From assembly GCA_030428405.1 (NCBI GenBank), contig JAUIEH010000104.1, forward strand, positions 1 to 8,073: a stretch of DNA of 8,073 bases, in the 5' to 3' direction. The notes beneath the pieces are model-generated. The model did not search any database, was not told the origin of the DNA, and worked only from the letters and a program-made list of their open reading frames with translations. The number at the start of each line of letters is the position of its first letter. Positions within the stretch are counted from its first letter, which is position 1. This document shows positions 1-8,073 of this stretch, piece after piece. The DNA comes from Alphaproteobacteria bacterium (GTDB taxonomy: Bacteria > Pseudomonadota > Alphaproteobacteria > Caulobacterales > Maricaulaceae). Both the position numbers and the translations under genes were made by a program.

Positions 1-2474
<2,474 letters not shown>

Positions 2475-2506
2475 CGGGCTCGCTCGATTACGAATGCTTC
2501 AAGCCC

Positions 2507-2536
2507 GATATAGGCGGGCCCGCGCCTGATCGCCAA
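2507..2536 (-). promoter_or_regulatory. Candidate alaS promoter
   Basis: On the minus strand TTGGCG (2536-2531) and TATATC (2512-2507) are separated by 18 bases and each match 4 of 6 positions of the sigma-70 -35 and -10 consensus. Transcription would start near 2500, giving a leader of roughly 25 bases before the alaS ATG at 2474. The spacer contains one arm of a perfect inverted repeat. The match is modest and alphaproteobacterial promoters are often poor by E. coli standards, so this is a proposal only; read-through from recA is the alternative. Confidence 0.3.
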
Positions 2537-2548
2537 GCGCGGGCCCGC
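2514..2548. repeat. Perfect 12-bp inverted repeat between recA and alaS
   Basis: The arms GCGGGCCCGCGC (2514-2525) and GCGCGGGCCCGC (2537-2548) are exact reverse complements around an 11-base loop. As RNA it would form a very stable GC hairpin about 45 bases after the recA stop codon. No run of U follows on either strand, so it is not a textbook intrinsic terminator, although it may still slow or stop recA transcripts or protect their 3' end. It overlaps the candidate alaS promoter (the -35 lies in the loop), so an operator role is also possible. Confidence 0.6.
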
Positions 2549-2593
2549 ATTCATCCACGACGCGCGCGCAGGGCGCGACGCCAAACCGCTGGC

Positions 2594-3679
2594 TTAGCCG
2601 GCGGCTTCTTCGTCTTCCTCATCCTCCTCGATCGCATTGGGATCGAGCATTTCTTCGGAAATCAGACCGGCGTTTGATCGGATCGCCGCCTCAATCTGAT
2701 CAGCGATTTCAGGATGTTCCTTGAGGAATTCGCGCGCATTCTCCCGGCCTTGGCCGATGCGCTCGGAGCCGAAGGAATACCAGGCGCCGGACTTTTCAAC
2801 GCAGCCCGCCGTCACACCAAGATCGAGCAATTCGCCGGTCTTGGAGATGCCCTGTCCGTAGAGAATGTCGAACTCGACCTCTCGAAACGGCGGCGCGACC
2901 TTATTCTTGACGACCTTGACGCGTGTCTGGTTGCCGATCACCTCGTCGCGCCGCTTGAGCGCGCCGATGCGGCGAATGTCCAGGCGCACCGAGGAATAAA
3001 ACTTCAGCGCATTGCCGCCCGTGGTCGTTTCCGGGCTGCCGAACATGACGCCGATCTTCATCCGGATCTGGTTGATGAAAACGACGAGCGTGTGAGACTT
3101 GGATATCGACGCGGTCAGCTTGCGCAGCGCCTGGCTCATCAAGCGGGCCTGCAGACCGGGCAGCGAGTCGCCCATCTCGCCTTCGAGCTCGGCGCGCGGC
3201 GTCAGCGCTGCAACCGAGTCGATGATCAAAATGTCGACGGCGCCGGAGCGCACCAGCGTGTCAGCGATCTCTAGCGCCTGCTCGCCGGTGTCGGGCTGCG
3301 AGACGAGAAGCTCGCCGACATCAACGCCGAGCTTGCCGGCATAAACGGGATCGAGCGCGTGTTCGGCGTCGATAAAGGCCGCCACGCCGCCGGATTTCTG
3401 CGCCTCGGCGACACAATGCAGAGCCAGCGTCGTCTTGCCGGAGGATTCGGGCCCGTAAATCTCGACAATGCGGCCGCGCGGCAAGCCGCCAATGCCCAGC
3501 GCAATGTCGAGGCCGATCGAACCCGTCGAGACGGCCTCGATGTCCAGGCTCTCATTCTGGCCGAGCTTCATGATCGAGCCCTTGCCGAAGGCCCGGTCTA
3601 TCTGCTGGAGCGCGGATTCAAGCGCCCGTTGTTTGTCGGAATCGTCTTTGCCCACGACCTTCAACGCCGGTCCGCTCAT
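2594..3679 (-). CDS. recA: Recombinase RecA
   Basis: RecA is the cytoplasmic ATP-dependent strand-exchange protein of homologous recombination; its DNA filament also triggers LexA self-cleavage in the SOS response. The 361-residue length is normal. Visible features are Walker A GPESSGKT (76-83), the catalytic Glu in DAEHA (E106), Walker B LIID ending at D154, loop 1 around EGEMGDS (166-172), NQIR (203-206) with the ATP-sensing Gln204, loop 2 (about 205-220) running into TTTGGNALKFY, and a strongly acidic tail (EEDEEDEE, 351-358). The start ATG at 3679 is supported by a strong Shine-Dalgarno sequence and by the usual short N-terminal lead-in (DKQRALESALQQIDRAFGKGSIM). The stop is TAA. It is the first gene after the cckA terminator, so it must have its own promoter in 3680-3850, and alaS lies downstream on the same strand. 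Confidence 0.99.
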   Translation of the reverse strand: MSGPALKVVGKDDSDKQRALESALQQIDRAFGKGSIMKLGQNESLDIEAVSTGSIGLDIALGIGGLPRGRIVEIYGPESSGKTTLALHCVAEAQKSGGVAAFIDAEHALDPVYAGKLGVDVGELLVSQPDTGEQALEIADTLVRSGAVDILIIDSVAALTPRAELEGEMGDSLPGLQARLMSQALRKLTASISKSHTLVVFINQIRMKIGVMFGSPETTTGGNALKFYSSVRLDIRRIGALKRRDEVIGNQTRVKVVKNKVAPPFREVEFDILYGQGISKTGELLDLGVTAGCVEKSGAWYSFGSERIGQGRENAREFLKEHPEIADQIEAAIRSNAGLISEEMLDPNAIEEDEEDEEAAG

Positions 3680-3686
3680 CTCTCGC

Positions 3687-3693
3687 CCTCCTT
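3687..3693 (-). promoter_or_regulatory. recA ribosome binding site
   Basis: AAGGAGG on the minus strand, seven bases before the recA ATG, is a near-perfect anti-16S match and the strongest in the window. Its first four bases (AAGG) are the end of one arm of an 11-bp inverted repeat, so base pairing of that repeat in the mRNA would partly hide it. Confidence 0.85.
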
Positions 3694-3725
3694 AACGCAC
3701 GCCGCGCTTCTTTGCGACATAAACC

Positions 3726-3753
3726 AATGTACACTTTTTGTTCCGTTTAAGAA
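3726..3753 (-). promoter_or_regulatory. Candidate recA promoter
   Basis: On the minus strand TTCTTA (3753-3748) and TACATT (3731-3726) are spaced by 16 bases; they match 3 and 4 of 6 sigma-70 positions. This is a weak pair, chosen because the AT-rich block sits at the right distance (transcription start near 3719, leader about 40 bases) and because LexA-like half-sites overlap it, as expected for an SOS-controlled recA. Other starts in 3700-3800 are equally possible. I did not find a clear Caulobacter-type sigma-73 promoter. Confidence 0.25.
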
Positions 3754-3769
3754 AGAACAAAAATAGAAA
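3729..3769. promoter_or_regulatory. Candidate LexA operator region with 9-bp inverted repeat
   Basis: TTTTTGTTC (3735-3743) and GAACAAAAA (3755-3763) form a perfect inverted repeat with an 11-base spacer. Alphaproteobacterial LexA is known to bind the direct repeat GTTC-N7-GTTC. The exact motif is absent, but two overlapping sites miss it by one base each: GTAC-N7-GTTC on the plus strand (3729-3743) and TTTC-N7-GTTC on the minus strand (3769-3755). Position 50-90 bases upstream of the recA start fits SOS control. The LexA assignment is inference; the repeat itself is directly visible. Confidence 0.45.
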
Positions 3770-3771
3770 CC

Positions 3772-3792
3772 GGCGTTTGGCGTTGTGCGTTA
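3772..3792. repeat. Three tandem 7-bp units with GCGTT core
   Basis: GGCGTTT, GGCGTTG and TGCGTTA follow each other without gaps, placing GCGTT at 3773, 3780 and 3787, exactly 7 bp apart. The last unit runs into the distal arm of the 11-bp inverted repeat. They lie upstream of the candidate recA promoter. Three short imperfect units are a weak signal and could be chance. Confidence 0.35.
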
Positions 3793-3850
3793 AGGTTTTT
3801 CCGAGTGTTCGCGCAGCCGCGCAAGCCGTATTCAGGCGCGCCAGGAGAAC

Positions 3851-3884
3851 AAAAAACCCCCGCCGCGACATCCGCGACGGGGGT
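3851..3884 (-). terminator. Rho-independent terminator of cckA
   Basis: On the minus strand ACCCCCG (3884-3878) pairs with CGGGGGT (3862-3856). An inner CGCG/CGCG stem follows after one mismatch, with a five-base loop (3872-3868). Counting the stem's last T, the hairpin ends in six T (3856-3851) before GTT. It begins 57 bases after the cckA stop. Stem and T-run are textbook, so cckA transcripts should end here and recA should be transcribed separately. Confidence 0.9.
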
Positions 3885-3940
3885 CCGTGATTCGCACCGC
3901 TGCGCCGGCAAGCGCAACCAGCACTCAGTCTTGAGCGCGC

Positions 3941-6508
3941 CTAAGCGTGCATCTCCTGCTTCATCATCGCGGCCAGCTCCTCGACCTTGAAGGGCTTGGA
4001 CATGAACCGGACATTCGGCTCGGCGGCCAGCGTTTCGGCGAGATCCTCACGCGCAAGGCCTGACATCAACACCACCGGCATGTCGCCGATGAGATGGCGC
4101 GCAGCCCGGATCAGCTCCGGTCCGCCCATGCCCGGCATGGAGACGTCCGACAAGATCAGATCGAAGGACGACGCCCGCTCCTGCAGGATTTCGAGCGCTT
4201 CTTCGCCGTCCTCAGCCTCTACCACCTCATAGCCGCAATTCTTCAGCGTCAGGAGCGAGGCGCGCCGCGCAAGGTCATTGTCATCGACCAGAAGCACACG
4301 CCCGTAACCGGACAGATCCTGCGGCTTGCGCTCGGCGACATGGACGCGCTTGCGCGCCTCTTCGCGTTCTTCTGCGGTTGCAGCGTGGGCGGGGATATAG
4401 AGCGTAAACGTCGTGCCTTCGCCGAGTATGGAGTCGACGCGGATATGACCGCCCGACTGCTTGATGATGCCGAACACGGTCGAAAGGCCCAGCCCCGTGC
4501 CCTTGCCGACATCCTTGGTGGTGAAGAACGGCTCGAAAATGCGCGCGCTGGTCTCTTCGTCCATGCCGCAGCCGGTGTCAGACACCTGAATGACGGCGTA
4601 ATCGCCGTCCTCGACATCGACGAGGCCGAGTTCGCGCATTTCGTCCGCTGACGACACATCTGTACGAATTGTCAGCTCACCGCCTTTCGGGGCCATCGCG
4701 TCGCGCGCATTATTGGCGAGATTGACGACCGCCTGCATGAGCTGGACACGGTCGACCTTGATGAATGGCAGGTCGCGGCCATGCTCGAGATGCGCCTTGA
4801 CCTGACCGCCGACAAGCGTCCGTACCGTGACGAAATAGGACGACACCGCTTCGGACAGTTCCAGCACTTGCGGTTGGAAAGTCTGCTTGCGCGCAAACGC
4901 CAAGAGCGCATTCGCCAGCGCCGAGCCTTCCTGCACGCCTTCGGCGATTTCGCAGAGCAGCTGATAATCCGGATCGCCGATCGGATGACGCGACATCATC
5001 GTGCCGGTGTTCAATTCGACCGCCAGAAGGATGTTGTTGAAGTTGTGCGCGATTTCCGCGGCGAGCTGACCGACGGCGTCCATCTTCTGACTGTGAAGAA
5101 GCTGACGGCGATATTCGCGCTCAGCCGTGATCTCGAGCACATAGGCCGTGGCGCGACCGCCCGGCTCCGGCGCGAAGATCAGACGCGCGAAACGCTCTTC
5201 GCCGCGCTTGGCCGGCGGGTCCTCACGCAACATCAACTCGATGGCGTTCTCCGCACCCGTCTGCGTGTTTTCGAACGCCGCGCGCATTTCAGGGTCGGTC
5301 AGATCGAAAAGTTCCGAAATCCGTGTTCCGGGCGCCGACTGTCCGGCCGTCATTTCGAGCAGCGCGGGATTGGCGTCGCGGATGAGCGCCGCGGCCGGAT
5401 CTACGCCGTCAAGGCGCGCCACACCAAACGGTGCGTGCGCGAACATGGCGTCCATCATGCCGCCCGCCAGCGCCGCGCCCGATCCTTCCGGAGCAAGAGC
5501 TGGCGCAACGCCGGCCGGTGCGCCGAAATTCGTACGGTCAAACACCAATGAGCGCGAAACCGGGCGCTCGCCGCCGTCAGTCCACGTGGTCAACACCGTG
5601 GCGTCGCTGACGATTCCGTCGCGGCATTTGAGCTGGACATCGGCGCGGATCGGTCCGCCGCCCGGCCTGCGCCCGCGCCCGAGCACACGGCTGGGGTCAG
5701 GCAGAAAATCCTTCAGTTTAAGAGGCTCTTCGTCCTCATCCGTCACGCCAAGCCATTCGCGCAGCGTGCGATTGATATAGGTGACGCGGCCCTCGGCGCT
5801 GGCCGAGAAAAAGCCGACCGGCGCCTCTTCGAGAAAGACGTCGGAGACCGGCGCATTGGCGGCCGCTTCCATCTCGTCGGCGGGCGCGATTTCGCGCAGG
5901 CGCCACAGCGATTCCTCGCCCGGCAAAGGCGCGGTTTCGAGTTCGAATGCGCAAAGCTCGCCATTGCGGCCGAACGGACCGCGCGCTGTGATTTCTCGCA
6001 GCGCTTCGCCGCGCTGCGCGGCGCGCGCCAGCCGATAGACCGCCGCCGAGCCGCTGGAATGCGCGCCGAGAACCCGGTCGAGACCAGGCGGGCGCCCGCT
6101 CGTCCACGGCGCGCCTGCGCGCTCTGCGAAGCTGCGATAAGCCTGATTGGCCCGTCGCGGCGCGCCATAGCGGTCGATGATGACGGCCGGCTCGACCAGC
6201 GCCTCGAACAAGGCCGCCGAAGCCTTCTGCGCGCTGGCGCCGTCCTGCGCCGCGCGCGCGCCGAACACACGCCTGCGCCCCATCAGCGCGAGCATCATGA
6301 GCATCGTCGCCGCCGCCAGACCAACCAGGAACACCAAGCCCGCGACGCCCGCAATCTGAGGCGCAAGCGCAGCCAAGCCTGCGGCCACGGCGGCGACGCC
6401 GCCCACCGCAGCGATTGCGATCAGGCGCAATGGCGAGCCGCGCGAGGCTTGCTCTTCGTCAGGCGTTTCCACCGCGTCGTCGTCAGACGGTTGAAACTCA
6501 TCCCTCAT
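3941..6508 (-). CDS. cckA: Cell-cycle hybrid histidine kinase CckA
   Basis: CckA is an inner-membrane hybrid kinase that, through the phosphotransferase ChpT, phosphorylates CtrA and CpdR. Counting 855 residues from ATG at 6508: two hydrophobic segments (about 29-49, 55-77); three PAS-like domains (about 96-205, 221-328, 350-461); dimerization/His domain with H488 in AEIAHNFNN; ATPase boxes NLANNARDAM (596-605), DTGCGM (644-649), FEPFFTTK (658-665) and GKGTGLGLS (668-676); receiver with D742/D743, phospho-acceptor D788 in LSDVSMPG, S816 and K838. His-to-Asp spacing is 300, as in Caulobacter CckA (H322 to D623), but the protein is about 160 residues longer at the N-terminus. I chose ATG 6508 because GAGGA lies five bases before it; in-frame GTG at 6541 and ATG at 6520 have poorer sites. 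The residue after H488 is Asn, which is unusual. Other PAS hybrid kinases are possible, but context and domain order favour CckA. Confidence 0.9.
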   Translation of the reverse strand: MRDEFQPSDDDAVETPDEEQASRGSPLRLIAIAAVGGVAAVAAGLAALAPQIAGVAGLVFLVGLAAATMLMMLALMGRRRVFGARAAQDGASAQKASAALFEALVEPAVIIDRYGAPRRANQAYRSFAERAGAPWTSGRPPGLDRVLGAHSSGSAAVYRLARAAQRGEALREITARGPFGRNGELCAFELETAPLPGEESLWRLREIAPADEMEAAANAPVSDVFLEEAPVGFFSASAEGRVTYINRTLREWLGVTDEDEEPLKLKDFLPDPSRVLGRGRRPGGGPIRADVQLKCRDGIVSDATVLTTWTDGGERPVSRSLVFDRTNFGAPAGVAPALAPEGSGAALAGGMMDAMFAHAPFGVARLDGVDPAAALIRDANPALLEMTAGQSAPGTRISELFDLTDPEMRAAFENTQTGAENAIELMLREDPPAKRGEERFARLIFAPEPGGRATAYVLEITAEREYRRQLLHSQKMDAVGQLAAEIAHNFNNILLAVELNTGTMMSRHPIGDPDYQLLCEIAEGVQEGSALANALLAFARKQTFQPQVLELSEAVSSYFVTVRTLVGGQVKAHLEHGRDLPFIKVDRVQLMQAVVNLANNARDAMAPKGGELTIRTDVSSADEMRELGLVDVEDGDYAVIQVSDTGCGMDEETSARIFEPFFTTKDVGKGTGLGLSTVFGIIKQSGGHIRVDSILGEGTTFTLYIPAHAATAEEREEARKRVHVAERKPQDLSGYGRVLLVDDNDLARRASLLTLKNCGYEVVEAEDGEEALEILQERASSFDLILSDVSMPGMGGPELIRAARHLIGDMPVVLMSGLAREDLAETLAAEPNVRFMSKPFKVEELAAMMKQEMHA

Positions 6509-6513
6509 CACGG

Positions 6514-6518
6514 TCCTC
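6514..6518 (-). promoter_or_regulatory. Ribosome binding site deciding the cckA start
   Basis: GAGGA on the minus strand is followed by five bases (CCGTG) and then the ATG at 6508. No purine-rich site precedes the upstream GTG at 6541, and the AAGGA before ATG 6520 is only two bases away from it. This favours the shorter 855-residue product. Confidence 0.5.
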
Positions 6519-6560
6519 ATGGTCCTTACGGTCCAGCTCACACAAGATCAGCGGCGCAGC

Positions 6561-6565
6561 GAATC
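6561..6565. promoter_or_regulatory. GANTC (CcrM-type) site in the cckA leader
   Basis: GAATC lies in the 119-base space between the flhB stop and the cckA start, 52 bases before the ATG at 6508. GANTC is the target of the alphaproteobacterial methylase CcrM, and GcrA acts at methylated GANTC promoters in Caulobacter. I found no CtrA-type TTAA-N7-TTAA box and no strong terminator or promoter in the rest of this gap, so cckA may be co-transcribed with flhB. Confidence 0.3.
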
Positions 6566-6627
6566 AGCCGCCCGCTCGACAAATTAGCGCGCTTCGACCT
6601 GGCCGCGCCGCCCGGAAATCACCGGCC

Positions 6628-7704
6628 TCAGCGCGCGCGTCCGCCCTGCGCAATCGACAAGACATAGCCGATGATCTTGGCCACCGCCTCGTAATGGTCC
6701 CGAGGAATCTCGCGGTCGACTTCAACGGTGGCGAACAGAGCGCGCGCGAGCGGCGGGTCCTCAACGACGGGAACGCGGTTTTTCTCAGCGACTTCGCGGA
6801 TTTTCAACGCGACGACGTCGACGCCCTTGGCGACGCAGACCGGAGCCGCCGTCTCGCCCTTTTCATATTTAAGCGCAACTGCAAAGTGGGTCGGGTTGGC
6901 GATGACCACGGTGGCGTCCGGCACGGCCGCGATCATCCGCCGTTTGGACTTCTCCGCCCGGATCTGGCGCAGACGCGCACGCACATGCGGGTCGCCTTCG
7001 GACTGTTTGGCTTCCTGCTTGATGTCATAGCGCGACATGCGCTGGCGCTTCATCCAGGAAAAGCGCTGCCCGATGAAATCGGCCGCCGCGAGCATGGCGT
7101 AGACCGTGAGCGCGGCGATGAGCAGCGCGATGATGACATCGCGCACGAGCGGCAGGAGCGCGCCGATATCCATGGCGGATAAGCGTTCAAGCTGGTCGCG
7201 GCGCGGCCAGAGCGCGAGGAACACCGCTACGCCGACAATGATCAGCTTGGCGAGACCCTTAAGGAAGTTCGCAGCGCCCTGCGCGCCGAACAGCCGTTTC
7301 AGCCCTGATATCGGCGAGAGCTTGTCGAGCTTGGGCTTCATTTTCTCCGCGGAGAAAATGAGGCCTGTTTGGCCCAGATGAGCGGCGATCGCGAACACGA
7401 CGAGCGCGCCGAGAGGCGCGGCCAGCGCCAGCGCCATGACGCGGATGCTCTCGCCGATGGCGATGCGCGCGCCGGCTGCGCCGGTGGGGATGTCGTGAGC
7501 GTGCGCGAAAAAACCGGACAGCTCACGCGCAACCGTGCTTGAGAGCGGGCCCGAGAACGCCGCAAACATCGCGGCGCCCGCTGCGAGAACCGCGAAACCT
7601 GCAATCTCGGCGCTTTTCGGGACGTCGCCTTTCTGACGCGCGTCGTCGAGTTTCTTCTGTGTCGGCTCTTCTGTCTTTTCCGACTGGTCCTGATCTTCCG
7701 CCAC
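6628..7704 (-). CDS. flhB: Flagellar export switch protein FlhB
   Basis: FlhB is an inner-membrane component of the flagellar type III export gate and sets the switch from rod/hook to filament substrates after cleaving itself. The 358-residue protein has the typical N-terminus (SEKTEEPTQKKLDDARQKGDVPKS), four hydrophobic segments (about 32-52, 84-109, 148-167, 186-209), the conserved KPKLDKLSPISGLKRLF stretch (123-139), a charged linker (about 219-256) and the self-cleavage motif NPTH at 270-273, followed by an 85-residue C-terminal piece. Salmonella FlhB has NPTH at 269-272. The start is GTG at 7704; it gives the canonical N-terminus and lies three bases after the fliR stop, so the two are probably translationally coupled. 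Stop is TGA. The type III secretion paralogue (YscU/SpaS family) is unlikely given the neighbouring fliR and cckA. Confidence 0.97.
   Translation of the reverse strand: MAEDQDQSEKTEEPTQKKLDDARQKGDVPKSAEIAGFAVLAAGAAMFAAFSGPLSSTVARELSGFFAHAHDIPTGAAGARIAIGESIRVMALALAAPLGALVVFAIAAHLGQTGLIFSAEKMKPKLDKLSPISGLKRLFGAQGAANFLKGLAKLIIVGVAVFLALWPRRDQLERLSAMDIGALLPLVRDVIIALLIAALTVYAMLAAADFIGQRFSWMKRQRMSRYDIKQEAKQSEGDPHVRARLRQIRAEKSKRRMIAAVPDATVVIANPTHFAVALKYEKGETAAPVCVAKGVDVVALKIREVAEKNRVPVVEDPPLARALFATVEVDREIPRDHYEAVAKIIGYVLSIAQGGRAR
7338..7361. repeat. 24-bp perfect palindrome inside flhB
   Basis: TCATTTTCTCCG (7338-7349) is followed immediately by its exact reverse complement (7350-7361), with a SacII site CCGCGG at the centre. 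It encodes IFSAEKMK of FlhB (residues 116-123), a conserved segment of the protein, so coding constraint may explain part of it. Confidence 0.7.
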
Positions 7705-7707
7705 GGC

Positions 7708-8073
7708 TCAGATGAACTCCCGCGCGTAAGTCTCGACCGCATCCGCCCAGATCATCAGACCGCCGCCAAGCGTGATCGCGAAGATGGCGATGCCGAGCAG
7801 GATCAGCGCCGGCTGAGCTGCGAAAAAGACCTGAGCCTGCGGCATCATCCGCGAAAGCACGCCCAGCCCGACATAGAACGCCAGCCCGAACACAAGCAGC
7901 GGCGCCGCGATGCGCACGCCGATCTCGAAAATCTGCGCGACCGTGTCGACGCTGAGGCGCGCAAAATCGCCGATCATCGGCACGCGGCCCGGCTCGAGCA
8001 GCACATAGCCGCCGCGCAACCCCTCAAGGAACAAGTGATGCAGATCGAGCGCGAACACCAAAGCCACGCCTGT
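7708..8073 (-). CDS. fliR: Flagellar export protein FliR, C-terminal half only
   Basis: FliR is a membrane protein of the flagellar export gate, assembling with FliP and FliQ at the core of the basal body. Only the last 121 residues are in the window; the usual length is about 250. The frame is open through the right edge. The GTG at 8067 encodes a valine inside the protein (context TGVALVFALDLHHLFLEGL), not the start. Visible are the FALDLHHLFLEGL segment, a hydrophobic helix around GVRIAAPLLVFGLAFYVGLG, the conserved-type loop LSRMMPQAQVF, and a final hydrophobic segment LILLGIAIFAITLGGGLMI. The stop TGA lies three bases before flhB, consistent with the common fliR-flhB operon. Confidence 0.93.
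   Translation of the reverse strand, partial: TGVALVFALDLHHLFLEGLRGGYVLLEPGRVPMIGDFARLSVDTVAQIFEIGVRIAAPLLVFGLAFYVGLGVLSRMMPQAQVFFAAQPALILLGIAIFAITLGGGLMIWADAVETYAREFI

Larger units (their letters stand above)
3690..3795. repeat. 11-bp inverted repeat framing the recA leader
   Basis: CCTTAACGCAC (3690-3700) and GTGCGTTAAGG (3785-3795) are exact reverse complements, 84 bp apart, with the recA control region between them. The right-hand arm as drawn on the plus strand is distal to recA; the left-hand arm includes the AAGG of the recA Shine-Dalgarno. It may be a long-range RNA pairing, if transcription starts upstream of 3795, or two oppositely oriented copies of a protein binding site. Confidence 0.6.

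Noticed and set aside
2555..2593. GC-rich stretch just after recA as a terminator
   Set aside because: Only a four-base stem can be formed and no T-run follows.
2714..3274. Plus-strand open frame opposite recA
   Set aside because: Same codon-aligned antisense effect over a highly conserved recA; no recognisable protein.
3805..3990. Small plus-strand open frame across the cckA terminator
   Set aside because: It runs through the terminator and into the end of cckA, has no ribosome binding site I can see, and encodes a low-complexity peptide.
4781..5551. Plus-strand open frame of 256 codons opposite cckA
   Set aside because: Codon-aligned shadow of cckA with an Arg/Ala-rich composition typical of antisense frames in GC-rich DNA.
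3941..6541. GTG at 6541 as the cckA start
   Set aside because: In frame but without a ribosome binding site; the ATG at 6508 has GAGGA at a suitable distance. Kept as an alternative.
6571..6627. Short CCGG and GGCCG inverted repeats after flhB as a terminator
   Set aside because: Stems of 4-5 bp without a T-run, common by chance in GC-rich DNA.
7708..8067. GTG at 8067 as a start for a short complete gene
   Set aside because: The frame continues to the window edge and the sequence is the C-terminal half of FliR, so this is an internal valine.

Overview
The window carries five protein genes, all on the minus strand. Read in the direction of transcription (right to left) they are fliR (3' half only), flhB, cckA, recA and alaS (3' end cut by the left edge). 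The DNA is GC-rich (by eye about 60-65%). The gene set points to a flagellated alphaproteobacterium of the Caulobacterales / Maricaulales / Hyphomonadaceae-Parvularcula type. CckA, a hybrid kinase typical of Alphaproteobacteria, sits directly behind fliR-flhB, as I recall for Caulobacter crescentus, where recA and alaS lie a few genes further on. That placement rests on protein features and remembered gene order, not on a database search.

Layout. 8073-7708 is the C-terminal half of FliR. 7704-6628 is FlhB, starting with GTG three bases after the fliR stop. 6627-6509 is a leader upstream of cckA with one GANTC (CcrM-type) site. 6508-3941 is CckA: two membrane segments, three PAS-like domains, histidine kinase and receiver. 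3884-3851 is a clear intrinsic terminator for the cckA transcript. 3850-3680 is the recA control region, unusually rich in inverted repeats. 3679-2594 is RecA. 2593-2475 is a short gap with a perfect 12-bp inverted repeat that overlaps a candidate alaS promoter. 2474-1 is AlaRS (824 codons visible).

How the genes fit together. FliR and FlhB are membrane parts of the flagellar type III export gate. CckA heads the CckA-ChpT-CtrA phosphorelay, which in Caulobacter controls cell-cycle and flagellar genes, so its position after the export genes makes functional sense. RecA (recombination and SOS) and AlaRS (translation) are housekeeping genes in a separate block after the terminator.

No mobile element, CRISPR array, RNA gene or evidently new multi-gene system is visible. 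The points that merit a second look are: an Asn in place of the usual acidic residue right after the phospho-acceptor His of CckA; nested inverted repeats before recA, one of which could mask the recA ribosome binding site; degenerate LexA-like half-sites there instead of a clean GTTC-N7-GTTC; the palindrome over the candidate alaS promoter; and a 24-bp perfect palindrome inside flhB.
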